Positions 27,153 to 35,684 of a stretch of 64,000 nt of DNA are shown here, piece by piece. This stretch comes from Photobacterium kishitanii (lineage in GTDB: Bacteria; Pseudomonadota; Gammaproteobacteria; Enterobacterales; Vibrionaceae): the NCBI RefSeq assembly GCF_003026355.1, contig NZ_PYON01000001.1:310001-374000 (forward strand). The letters are read 5' to 3'. The notes under the pieces were generated by a model, which was given only the letters and a program-made list of their open reading frames with translations, did not search any database and was not told the origin of the DNA. Every line of letters starts with the position of its first letter. Position 1 is the first letter of the stretch. Made by a program: the position numbers and the translations under genes.

Positions 27153-28355
27153 ATGAAACGCACCCTTTTAGCTATGTTGATTGCAACAACGTCGATCACG
27201 GCCTGTAATAACAATAATAACTCTTCAGATGATTATCATGGGTATATCGCTAAAGAGCCAAAACCAGCCAAAATCACTGAGTTTCGTAATGTTGTATATG
27301 CTAGCTACATGAAAGATGCAAACGATAAATGGTTTAATGATAAAAGTCATAGTAATGAGATTAGTGACTTAAACATTGCCTTTATAAACCCTAATGCAAA
27401 TATGGACGAGCAAGGCATATTTCATCCTGACGGTCATGTTTCTCCACTCTCAGCAGAACAAAAAATAAAACTTACCGATACAATGTCAAAATTTAGATCT
27501 CAAAACCCTGATGGCAGAATTTTCATTTCCTTTGGTGGCTGGCGAGATAACGAGAAAAATGAAAGTGACGATAACATCATTGGTCGAGATATCGTTTATG
27601 AGAAAATCGCAGCATCACCTGAATACCGTGAAAACTTTATTAACGATATTATGAATGTGGTGAACACCTACGATTTTGACGGTGTCGATCTTGATTGGGA
27701 ATACCCTCAAATTGGTGAAGGAGCAACCCAGTATGCTGATTTTGTTAATCGTTTAGCAGATAAGCTTCATGCTGAAAATAAATACTTCACTGCGGCAATC
27801 ATTGGTAGTAGAGATAAACCAAATGATGACGGCAAAGCAGCTGGTTATCTTGATGTGGCATTAGATGCTTTTGATACTGTTAATTTAATGACTTATGACA
27901 TGCAAGATGAAGATCACTCAAGCTATAAAGATTCAGTCAATGCCTTAAATTACTGGTTAATAGAGCGCCACTTAGATCCACAACGGGTTACATTAGGGTT
28001 ACCTGCTTATATGAGGCATGGTCCTACTTACGGTGCATTAGTCAAAGATAATCCCCATTACGCTTGTCGAGACACCTACCCTATTGATAACCCACAGCAT
28101 TACTATAATGGCCTACCAACAATTCGATCAAAAATTCACTTAGCAAAAGATAATTATCATTTAGGTGGCGTGATGTTATGGGAACTGCCCTGTGATGAGA
28201 TTAATCTAGGAAAAGAAAGCCTATCTATTATAGAAACGATCAATGCTGCAATTAAAATGGACAGCTCTTACCATAATATTTGTGACAATCATAAAAATGA
28301 TAGCGGGTGGATTGTGTATCGTGAAGACGATCCAATGAAACATTACGACATGTAG
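27153..28355 (+). CDS. GH18 chitinase-type lipoprotein
   Basis: This 400-residue protein has a lipoprotein signal with lipobox ITAC (Cys18), a short Asn-rich linker, and a glycoside hydrolase family 18 domain. The catalytic motif DGVDLDWEYP spans 176-185 with Glu183 as the acid; the second family signature appears as FISFGGW (about 124-130), and NLMTYDMQD further on carries the conserved Tyr. It should bind and hydrolyse beta-1,4-linked GlcNAc polymers at the cell surface, useful for a marine bacterium living on crustacean chitin. No chitin-binding module is present, so it may act on oligomers. It stands alone. Confidence 0.88.
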   Translation: MKRTLLAMLIATTSITACNNNNNSSDDYHGYIAKEPKPAKITEFRNVVYASYMKDANDKWFNDKSHSNEISDLNIAFINPNANMDEQGIFHPDGHVSPLSAEQKIKLTDTMSKFRSQNPDGRIFISFGGWRDNEKNESDDNIIGRDIVYEKIAASPEYRENFINDIMNVVNTYDFDGVDLDWEYPQIGEGATQYADFVNRLADKLHAENKYFTAAIIGSRDKPNDDGKAAGYLDVALDAFDTVNLMTYDMQDEDHSSYKDSVNALNYWLIERHLDPQRVTLGLPAYMRHGPTYGALVKDNPHYACRDTYPIDNPQHYYNGLPTIRSKIHLAKDNYHLGGVMLWELPCDEINLGKESLSIIETINAAIKMDSSYHNICDNHKNDSGWIVYREDDPMKHYDM

Positions 28356-28401
28356 ATCACAATCTGAACGTCCATGTCCTTGATAAGCTGTGCAATACAA
28401 A

Positions 28402-28426
28402 TACGCCTGGGGGAACCTCAGGCGTA
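28402..28426. terminator. Possible terminator between convergent genes
   Basis: TACGCCTG pairs with CAGGCGTA over a 9-base loop. The following sequence is AT-rich (AATTATTATT) but has no clean T-run, so strength is doubtful. Confidence 0.5.
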
Positions 28427-28479
28427 ATTATTATTCACAATGCATTATAAAGAGTGAGAAAATGCATTTTTATGAATTT

Positions 28480-29670
28480 TTATGCGTTTCTTGCTAAGAA
28501 CCAATAAAAGCCAGCCGATAAGATAGCACATGATGCCATCGTTAATGCCATTGGCCATACATTACTATCAGGCATTAGTGCAACAAGTCCGCCCACTATA
28601 GAGCCAATACCAAAACGGAATGTCCCACCTAAAGAAGAAGCAGTACCTGCCATCTGAGGATAACTCGATAATAAACACGCCATGGTATTACTACCAATAG
28701 TAGAAAGTGTGCCAATAAATAACGCGACGGGAATAACAACACCCCACAAGCCTAAATCTAACCATTGCCCAATAAGTAACAGTACGCCGGCAATTAATTG
28801 TACTATCAAGCCTAAACGTAGCATCCAATGCGTACCTTTTCGCTTAACAAAACGACCATTTATACTAGTAAAAAGGATCATGCAAAGAATGTTCAAGCAA
28901 AAGTAGTAGCCGAAGGTCTCAACACTGATACCATAAATATCAATATATACAAAGGAACCAACAGTTAAGAAAGTAAACATACCAGCAAAAGAAAATCCAC
29001 TGCAGCACACTAACCCAAAGGCAACGGGATTTGATAATAACCGCTTGTAATTTTTAATAATTGACGTTAAATGAAAAGGGATTCGTTTTTCTTTCGGCAA
29101 TGTTTCTTTAATTTTAAATAAAATCGAAATTAAAACAATTACAGAAAAAATAGCTAACACCCAAAATACTGCACGCCAACCAAACCAAACAGAAAGATGA
29201 CCACCAAGTACTGGTGCAATTAAAGGTGCAATAGTCATCACTAAGGTAACAAATGACATTGTTCGAGAGAACTCCTCTCGTTCAAACATATCACGCACCA
29301 ATGCACCAATGATAACCGCCGCAGCCGCACCAGCAAAACCTTGTGCCACTCGAATAATGGTTAGCTCTGTTATATTGGTACTCAGTGCACCAAAAACAGT
29401 TAACACCATGAAACAGACAGTGCCTGCTATCAACATCGGACGGCGACCATAACTATCCGCTAATGGGCCGTGAATTAACTGGCCAAAGGAAAACCCAGCA
29501 GTATAAGCAGTTAATGTGACTTGCACCGCACTTGGAGATACTAAAAAGTCTTTTGCAATACTTGGCATTGCTGGTAGATACATGTCAATGGCAAAGGGGG
29601 TTAAAGCAGCAATGGCACCGAGAATGAGAATGAGCTGTAAACTCAATTTTGATGAGGCTTGTTGAGTCAT
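28480..29670 (-). CDS. bcr: Bcr/CflA family drug resistance MFS exporter
   Basis: This 396-residue twelve-helix protein carries PFAIDMYLPAMPSIA in helix 1, DSYGRRPMLIAGTV (motif A) and RVAQGFAGAAAAVIIGALVRD (motif B), the pattern of E. coli Bcr, an H+-coupled exporter of bicyclomycin and other compounds. It lies downstream of rsuA on the same strand, as in E. coli, which supports orthology. A terminator after rsuA and a Fur-like box at 29811-29829 suggest that it has its own promoter. The ribosome site is weak. Confidence 0.85.
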   Translation of the reverse strand: MTQQASSKLSLQLILILGAIAALTPFAIDMYLPAMPSIAKDFLVSPSAVQVTLTAYTAGFSFGQLIHGPLADSYGRRPMLIAGTVCFMVLTVFGALSTNITELTIIRVAQGFAGAAAAVIIGALVRDMFEREEFSRTMSFVTLVMTIAPLIAPVLGGHLSVWFGWRAVFWVLAIFSVIVLISILFKIKETLPKEKRIPFHLTSIIKNYKRLLSNPVAFGLVCCSGFSFAGMFTFLTVGSFVYIDIYGISVETFGYYFCLNILCMILFTSINGRFVKRKGTHWMLRLGLIVQLIAGVLLLIGQWLDLGLWGVVIPVALFIGTLSTIGSNTMACLLSSYPQMAGTASSLGGTFRFGIGSIVGGLVALMPDSNVWPMALTMASCAILSAGFYWFLARNA

Positions 29671-29810
29671 AAATATTCTTTTTATAAAAATAACAACGAT
29701 AGGCAGGATATAATTGCTATTAAAGAGACAATAGATTCATTGTACGCTAAAAAACTGGAATCATTGTTTCCTGATAGGAAATAAAAAATTTCTAAGTTTT
29801 CTTAAAATGA

Positions 29811-29829
29811 GAGAATGATAATCATTTGA
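29811..29829. promoter_or_regulatory. Fur-box-like site upstream of bcr
   Basis: GAGAATGATAATCATTTGA matches the classical 19-base Fur consensus at 15 positions by eye, with the central AATGATAATCATT intact. It lies about 140 bases before bcr and past the rsuA terminator. Confidence 0.55.
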
Positions 29830-29840
29830 TATTGTGCGAA

Positions 29841-29871
29841 AAAAAAGCATAAATAATAATATTTATGCTTT
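29841..29871 (-). terminator. Intrinsic terminator after rsuA
   Basis: A 12-bp stem (AAAGCATAAATA/TATTTATGCTTT) with a 4-base loop is followed on the minus strand by an eight-base T-run. Confidence 0.85.
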
Positions 29872-29895
29872 CTTGGTATTCAAATAGCAATAACG

Positions 29896-30594
29896 TTATT
29901 TAGCTAAAAATGACGCAACCTCTTCCGCCGTTAATGGACGGTATTGGCCAGGTTCAAGATCTTCATCCAACTCAAGCATACCGACTCGCTCACGATGTAA
30001 TCCAACAACGCGGTTACCCACAGCTGCAAACATACGCTTCACTTGATGGTACTTACCTTCGGTGATGGTTAATACACCCTCACGCTCGCCTACAATCTCT
30101 AATTTAGCAGGTCGAGTAAGTCCTTCTTCACCATTTAATTGCACGCCCGCTTCGAATTGAGCAATATTCTCTGCAACAATAGGATCAGCAGTTTCTACAA
30201 AATACACCTTCTCACACACATGGCGTGGTGAAGTAATACGGTGTGACCATTGGCCATCATCTGTTAATAACGTTAAACCAGTAGTATCACTGTCTAAACG
30301 CCCCGCTACATGCATTTTCTCAGGGCTAACTTCGTCAAACAACACAAAAACAGTGGGATTGAAATCATCAACATGCGAACACACAAAACCTTGTGGTTTA
30401 TTCAACATGAAGTAACGAGGACCTTGTAGACGAAGTGGACGACCGTTAAATTCTACATCGTTATCATCACCGACAGAGAAAGAAGCACTACGAACAATCT
30501 CACCATCAACTTCAATCATTTTATCTCGAAGAAGTTTACCGGCTTCTCTACGGGTGATACCTAAAGTGGTACCTAAGAATTTATCAAGCCTCAT
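29896..30594 (-). CDS. rsuA: 16S rRNA pseudouridine(516) synthase
   Basis: This 232-residue enzyme has an N-terminal S4 RNA-binding domain (1-55, MRLDKFLGTTLGITRREA) and a pseudouridine synthase domain with the catalytic motif GRLDSDTTGL (Asp101). The KPQG segment (about 66-69) and the C-terminal GKYHQVKRMFAAVGN match RsuA. It converts U516 of 16S rRNA to pseudouridine. It is upstream of bcr as in E. coli. Length equals the family norm of about 231. Confidence 0.94.
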   Translation of the reverse strand: MRLDKFLGTTLGITRREAGKLLRDKMIEVDGEIVRSASFSVGDDNDVEFNGRPLRLQGPRYFMLNKPQGFVCSHVDDFNPTVFVLFDEVSPEKMHVAGRLDSDTTGLTLLTDDGQWSHRITSPRHVCEKVYFVETADPIVAENIAQFEAGVQLNGEEGLTRPAKLEIVGEREGVLTITEGKYHQVKRMFAAVGNRVVGLHRERVGMLELDEDLEPGQYRPLTAEEVASFLAK

Positions 30595-30900
30595 TGACTG
30601 GCTCCGCTACTTACAAAAGGGTCGGTATTATAGAAAGCAAATGACATAGATGCATTAAAAACTTCATTTTCGTACACATTCATGCTTTGAACATCGCTAA
30701 ATATCTCGCCCACTAAAAAATCAAATAATTAAACTTGTTATTATGTTATCAAAAATATGAACATTTCTATGACTCGATTGTCATATATCTGCTAGATTAC
30801 AAATTAAAAAAACATTCACTCTATGCAAATACAACAATTTACTCACAAGTTGTAACCAATAAAGCCTTCAAACAATAAGGGTTTAAATTAGGGACTCAGT
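30595..30900. other. Divergent promoter region rsuA/GNAT
   Basis: This is 306 bases with no gene. One inverted repeat (ATGAC, 6-base loop, GTCAT) lies near 30768-30783. Nothing else was recognised. Confidence 0.45.
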
Positions 30901-31395
30901 ATGAATATTTCTCTCAGCACACCAACACTTTCTTCGCTAGATAAATTTCTCCAATTGATAGATGAATTATTTGATTATGAAGCTTTACCCCAGAAAGCAG
31001 AACAAACAACAGTTGCAGTTAAACAACTGCTAAGTAATCCACAATTAGGACAAGCATGGTTTATCGAAGTCGAACAACACGGTATTAAACATATCGCGGG
31101 GCACATTATCGTCAGTTATAGTTTTAGCCTTGAACACGGTGGTAAAATTGGCTTAATCGATCAGTTCTATTTGAAGTCTGATTGGCGCCAACATGGGATT
31201 GGCACTGAATTATTGCCGCAACTAGAAACATTAGTGATCCAAGACGGTGTTAAAGCATTATCGCTGGAAGTCAATATTGGTAATGCAGGAGCGCGTAATT
31301 TCTATGAAAAGCATGGCTTTACCCCTCGTCGTCAGTTTTGCATGATGACAAAAAACCTAACTGAATCCCATATACCACTCACTGTTGTCTCGTAG
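30901..31395 (+). CDS. GNAT family N-acetyltransferase
   Basis: This 164-residue protein has the GNAT acetyl-CoA loop RQHGIGTELL (about residues 97-106) preceded by the strand LIDQFYLKSDW, and the C-terminal signature LEVNIGNAGARNFYEKHGF. The acceptor could be an amine on a small molecule or a protein; the sequence does not say. AGGGA precedes the ATG, and a strong terminator follows, so it is monocistronic. Confidence 0.85.
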   Translation: MNISLSTPTLSSLDKFLQLIDELFDYEALPQKAEQTTVAVKQLLSNPQLGQAWFIEVEQHGIKHIAGHIIVSYSFSLEHGGKIGLIDQFYLKSDWRQHGIGTELLPQLETLVIQDGVKALSLEVNIGNAGARNFYEKHGFTPRRQFCMMTKNLTESHIPLTVVS

Positions 31396-31427
31396 ATACA
31401 GCTAGCAATAACAATAAATCTGTATTT

Positions 31428-31453
31428 AAGCCTTGTTTTGACAAGGCTTTTTT
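31428..31453 (+). terminator. Intrinsic terminator after GNAT gene
   Basis: An 8-bp stem (AAGCCTTG/CAAGGCTT) with a 6-base loop is followed by TTTT. Confidence 0.85.
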
Positions 31454-31534
31454 CGTTATAACTAGAACGTAACCTTAATATTTGCCGTGAAAACCATTAA
31501 TCTCGGCCGTTGGTTTATATAGAGGGAAATACAA

Positions 31535-32089
31535 ATGCTAATAAGTATAATCATCTTTGTGGTACTGGTTGCATTGTTATATATGGCAATGCGTAACGGC
31601 CTCATCGGTAAAAAAAATCAAGTCGCTAATGCAGAAGCCAGTATTGATGTAATGCTAAAAAAACGCTTTGATTTATTACCTAATTTAATTGAAACCACCA
31701 AAGCTTATATGAAACATGAACAGACAGTGCTCACTGAGCTAACGGCATTAAGAGAAAAATCACACCATCTCGACACGATTAATAAGCCACAACTAGATAA
31801 ACAACTATCAGCAGCAGTGTCTAATTTTAGAGTCGCTGTTGAGGCTTACCCTGAATTAAAAGCCAATGACAATACAATGCTATTAATGCGTTCTATTAAT
31901 GAAACGGAAGAACAACTATCGGCCGCTCGACGCAGTTTTAATGCCGCTGTAACGCGCTATAACAACGCCATTGAGATGTTCCCATCAAGCCTTATTGCTA
32001 ATCAAATGATGCTGACCACTTTACCTTTATTTGAAATTGCTGACACCGAACGCATCAACATTGATGCAGCTCGTTTATTTAAGCAATAG
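31535..32089 (+). CDS. LemA family protein
   Basis: This 184-residue protein has an N-terminal membrane helix (residues 1-21) followed by the LemA helical domain: NAEASIDVMLKKRFDLLPNLIET, then TVLTELTALRE and the C-terminal NQMMLTTLPLFEIAD. LemA proteins are membrane-anchored with a helical domain; their role is not settled. It is followed after 13 bases by a DUF3137 gene, a common pairing, so the two form an operon and presumably a complex. GAGGGA lies 8 bases upstream of the ATG. Confidence 0.9.
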   Translation: MLISIIIFVVLVALLYMAMRNGLIGKKNQVANAEASIDVMLKKRFDLLPNLIETTKAYMKHEQTVLTELTALREKSHHLDTINKPQLDKQLSAAVSNFRVAVEAYPELKANDNTMLLMRSINETEEQLSAARRSFNAAVTRYNNAIEMFPSSLIANQMMLTTLPLFEIADTERINIDAARLFKQ

Positions 32090-32102
32090 GATATGATTAC
32101 CT

Positions 32103-33062
32103 ATGGATAGTAAACTGACTGTACTGTATGAAACACACCTCAAACCTCAACTTGAAGCGCTTGATCATGATCGTAAGAAAGTTATAAAACAATACTGGCT
32201 ATCATTACTGATCGGTGTCGGTTTTGCAGTTATTATCATCCCGTTAAGCTTCATGTATGACTTACAAGCATTTGGTATTATCTTTGCCATTATTATCGCT
32301 ATCGTCATGCATCGCTTATATAGCAAACGTTGGGATCAATATAAAAAAGATTATAAGCATAAAATAATCACTAAACTTATTAACTCAATTGACAGTAGTT
32401 TTAGTTATAAACCAACACAATATATTGATAAACAAGACTATAACAATAGTGCCCTCTTTGGCCGACATTATGATCGTTATCGCGGTGAAGATTTTATTGA
32501 AGGTCAAATAGACAAAACGCATTTACGTTTTTCTGAATTACATACTGAATATAAAACTCAAAGTCGTGATAACAGTGGTAAAAACCAAGATCAATGGCAT
32601 ACCATTTTTAAAGGTCTTTTTTTCATCGCTGATGCTAATAAGCACTTTTCTGGCCAAACAACCATCATGCCAAATAATCACAGTATTTTTTCAGCATTGG
32701 GTCAGAAACTCTCCGATATATTCACCAATAACCAACAGCAAGTTATCCTTGAAGATCCTGAATTTTCACAGCTTTTTAATGTTTATAGTAACGATCAAGT
32801 AGAAGCTCGTTATCTACTTTCACCAACAATGATCCAACGCTTGATTAATTTTAGTAATCGCTCTGAACATGCGATAGCCTTCTCATTCGTCAATGATCAT
32901 TTGTATATCGCGATTTCAAGTTCAAAGAATTATTTTGAACCTAAACTTTTCCAACAAGCCGATTCTCTCGCCTTTATTGCTTCTATTTATTACGATCTTC
33001 AATTTGTGATAAATATCGTTAATGAATTAGATCTCAACACTCGAATATGGACTAAACCATAA
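32103..33062 (+). CDS. DUF3137 membrane protein, partner of LemA
   Basis: This 319-residue protein has two adjacent membrane helices (about residues 33-72) and a large soluble domain of the DUF3137 type, with FIEGQIDKTHLRFSELHTEY and a Galanin-like IFKGLFFIADANK segment. DUF3137 proteins are commonly encoded beside LemA; function unknown. It is the last gene of the operon, closed by a strong terminator. Confidence 0.85.
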   Translation: MDSKLTVLYETHLKPQLEALDHDRKKVIKQYWLSLLIGVGFAVIIIPLSFMYDLQAFGIIFAIIIAIVMHRLYSKRWDQYKKDYKHKIITKLINSIDSSFSYKPTQYIDKQDYNNSALFGRHYDRYRGEDFIEGQIDKTHLRFSELHTEYKTQSRDNSGKNQDQWHTIFKGLFFIADANKHFSGQTTIMPNNHSIFSALGQKLSDIFTNNQQQVILEDPEFSQLFNVYSNDQVEARYLLSPTMIQRLINFSNRSEHAIAFSFVNDHLYIAISSSKNYFEPKLFQQADSLAFIASIYYDLQFVINIVNELDLNTRIWTKP

Positions 33063-33074
33063 ATAGCACCCATA

Positions 33075-33106
33075 AAAAAACGGAAGCTCATGGCTTCCGT
33101 TTTTTA
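33075..33106. terminator. Bidirectional intrinsic terminator
   Basis: AAACGGAAGC pairs with GCTTCCGTTT over a 5-base loop, with A-run before and T-run after; it serves the LemA operon and the convergent NlpC/P60 gene. Confidence 0.88.
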
Positions 33107-33113
33107 TCACACA

Positions 33114-33704
33114 TTATATTGTAACTAGTCGTCTAATCTGCCAAAAATGTCGTTTCCAAAAAATATGATGTAAATTTGAAATGGAAACCCCTCGCGAACT
33201 AGCAGAATTCATAAAATCACCATTAGAGAGATAAATGCCGACATGTCGCTCATTATGGCCAGTTTTAAAGAAAACTAAATCCCCTAACTTAGCTTGATCC
33301 TTACGAATTCGTCGACCTAATTTTACTTGCCCTAACGTTGTTCGAGGCAAATAACGATGGAAGACTTGACGATACATTTTCATCACAAATGCAGAACAAT
33401 CAATTCCTCGATGGCTTGAGCCACCAAAATGATAAGGCGTTCCTTCCCATCCATAATATGCATGAAAAATTTTATGTTTTACCAATCGAACATGTCGTAA
33501 CTCTTGCAACTTCGTCAAGTGATGATGCTTAAGTGTATGGTGTGTGTGGTGTAGTATTCCTTGATGCTTATTTATGTGTGAATAATGACGATAAATACGA
33601 GAATGATGCACTATCGTATGAGCAGTCGTTTTTGTTGTCGAAGCAGCGGCATACCATGATAAAAATGCCGATAAAATAATAACAATTCTAAAAATATAAA
33701 GCAT
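33114..33704 (-). CDS. NlpC/P60 cell-wall endopeptidase with His-rich linker
   Basis: This 196-residue protein has a signal peptide (1-21), a linker (about 29-81) with 16 histidines in runs such as HHTHHTLKHHH, and an NlpC/P60 domain. Catalytic residues are visible: Cys103 in GIDCSAFV and His154 in RHVGIYL. The third polar residue, His in E. coli MepS/Spr, appears as Asn in FMNSAS (about 166), an accepted variant. It should cut peptide cross-links of peptidoglycan in the periplasm. The signal lacks a lipobox, unlike MepS. The His-rich linker could bind Zn or Ni; this is inference. Confidence 0.85.
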   Translation of the reverse strand: MLYIFRIVIILSAFLSWYAAASTTKTTAHTIVHHSRIYRHYSHINKHQGILHHTHHTLKHHHLTKLQELRHVRLVKHKIFHAYYGWEGTPYHFGGSSHRGIDCSAFVMKMYRQVFHRYLPRTTLGQVKLGRRIRKDQAKLGDLVFFKTGHNERHVGIYLSNGDFMNSASSRGVSISNLHHIFWKRHFWQIRRLVTI

Positions 33705-33956
33705 TGGTCGTAATTTTTTAATTATAGGTAAAAATCATAGCTAAGTTACAATGTAACATTATTATTAATTTGTATATTATTGTATTTCTGCAATATATAA
33801 ATTCAATAACGACCATACTAATCCACACAAAATAACTCAATATTTCCTTGACAGTTTGAGCTTTGAGATATTCTATCTATGTTAATACAAATGACACATT
33901 AATCTACTAGCCTACCCCTAATCTCAATACATACCTCTTAGGGATAGGACGTAATT

Positions 33957-34685
33957 ATGAACATCAAGTTTTCTCTCATTGCTCTTTTACTGCCAGTAGT
34001 TAGCGCATCAACATTTGCAGCAGATACTGCATGCAATATAAAACAATACGAAATGGGTTTACGTTATCAACAACAGTCTGCTGAAATTATGGCACTACAA
34101 TTACAGACCTATAAGTTTGCTCAACAACAACTTAATGAGAACTTAACCCGAATAGAAACAAAGAAAAAAAAGGCTATTATTATAGATCTCGATGAAACGG
34201 TATTAGACAACACACCATTATTAGTAAAAGATCTGAATAAATGTCACGACTATACTCAATGGGATACATGGGGAGATTGGGAGAAAAACGGCAAGCCAAA
34301 TTTAATTCCAGGCGCTAAAGATTTCCTAAACTTCGTAGATAAGCAACATATTGCCATCTTTTATGTTTCCGATCGCAGTCAGGAAAATAAGCAATCAACG
34401 ATAAAGACCCTCGCTAGTTTACACCTACCGCAAGTTAATAATGACCATATATTACTTGCTAATAAATCAAAACAACTACGCCGAGAAGATATCAACCAGC
34501 ACTATCAAGTTGTCATGTTATTAGGTGATAGCTTGGCTGATTTTGCTGCGGAATTTAAAACGAAAAAACCAACAGCCGAACAACGTCAGCTTGTAGAACA
34601 ACACCAACAGATGTTTGGTACTCAATGGATTATTATGCCTAATAGTAGTTACGGCTCATGGTCACAGAGTCAACTTAAAAGCTAA
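33957..34685 (+). CDS. e(P4)-type HAD acid phosphatase / 5'-nucleotidase
   Basis: This 242-residue secreted protein has a signal peptide cut after AFAAD-like sequence (about residue 22) and the class C acid phosphatase HAD motif IDLDETVLDN (nucleophile Asp77, acid Asp79). A distal GDSLADF supplies the metal-binding acidic residue. Haemophilus e(P4) is an outer-membrane lipoprotein that dephosphorylates NMN and nucleotides; here no lipobox is present, so the enzyme is likely soluble in the periplasm. A helical N-terminal part rich in Gln (residues 30-65) is typical of the family. Monocistronic. Confidence 0.86.
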   Translation: MNIKFSLIALLLPVVSASTFAADTACNIKQYEMGLRYQQQSAEIMALQLQTYKFAQQQLNENLTRIETKKKKAIIIDLDETVLDNTPLLVKDLNKCHDYTQWDTWGDWEKNGKPNLIPGAKDFLNFVDKQHIAIFYVSDRSQENKQSTIKTLASLHLPQVNNDHILLANKSKQLRREDINQHYQVVMLLGDSLADFAAEFKTKKPTAEQRQLVEQHQQMFGTQWIIMPNSSYGSWSQSQLKS

Positions 34686-34696
34686 TAGCATTAAAT

Positions 34697-34740
34697 AGGC
34701 GCAAGAGTGATAATTAAATAACACTCTGCGCCTTAAATTT
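34697..34740 (+). terminator. Probable terminator after phosphatase gene
   Basis: AGGCGCAAGAGTG pairs with CACTCTGCGCCT, with one bulged A, followed by TAAATTTTAA. Confidence 0.65.
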
Positions 34741-34765
34741 TAACCCCAGTTATATTCGTTAGTTA

Positions 34766-35503
34766 TTATATTTTCAATGCTAACTGAGTCACAATTTCTT
34801 GTACTGTTTTATTAATTTGCTGAGTATTATTAGCATTAAAATCTTTAATATTAATATTTGACTCATTCGTCTCAAACACAATAGCTTGATAACGGGCATT
34901 TTTCACTTGGGTCATATCAACAATAGCCAAGATACGATCATCTTGATGGTTTAAAATGGGTAAATCAAAATTACCATCAGAGTCAACATCAACCTTTCTC
35001 GCTAATTTAACAAATGCCGCATAAGCTATTCGCTGACGTTGCATATTAATAGCGTTCGATATAAAAGTACTATTCTTAATAATATGTTGTTTTAATTGAT
35101 ACTTTACTCTCAATGCTTGACCACTATCGTTATCACTTGTTGTTAATGATAATAGCGTCTCTTTTACCACAGCATTCCAGTCAGGTTGAGTATATTGATA
35201 ACCTTGCATGATAGTTTGTAATTGTTGAACTTGTGCAGGATTAATATCAACTAATGGTGTATCTATCAATGCATTCATCACATTAATATCATTACCAAGA
35301 GAAATAAATGATTGTTTTTCGATTGTTGTCTCTAATTGTGAAATTTGACGTTGATGTAAAACATACATTTTTGCGCCATCAAAATTAGCTTCTTTTTTAT
35401 TTAAAAAGCTATTATGGCTTAGATGATTATCATTATTACAACCGCCTATAAGTAATAAGGGTATTATAAGTGACAACATTATTTTTTTATTTAAAAAATC
35501 CAT
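34766..35503 (-). CDS. Lipoprotein of unknown function
   Basis: This 245-residue protein starts with a clear lipoprotein signal (LLLIGGC, Cys22) and AGGA seven bases before the ATG. The mature part is hydrophilic and mainly helical, with a Gln/Asn-rich stretch and a segment DVDSDGNFDLP near residue 175 that looks like a Ca-binding type loop. A MYVLHQRQISQLE region could form a coiled coil. I do not recognise a family. It is transcribed alone between two plus-strand genes. Confidence 0.65.
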   Translation of the reverse strand: MDFLNKKIMLSLIIPLLLIGGCNNDNHLSHNSFLNKKEANFDGAKMYVLHQRQISQLETTIEKQSFISLGNDINVMNALIDTPLVDINPAQVQQLQTIMQGYQYTQPDWNAVVKETLLSLTTSDNDSGQALRVKYQLKQHIIKNSTFISNAINMQRQRIAYAAFVKLARKVDVDSDGNFDLPILNHQDDRILAIVDMTQVKNARYQAIVFETNESNINIKDFNANNTQQINKTVQEIVTQLALKI

Positions 35504-35684
35504 TTTATAATCCTAAAAACACATCTAATTATAATGTTACTATTTATTTATAATATTAGACAACTAATTACTTTTTACTGTTTATACCGCAATACAATTC
35601 AAATATATAAAATCAACTTAGCCACTTGCTAAACCACTGGTTAAATGTACACTAGTCATAGTTTATTTGTAGCAGATTTACGGT

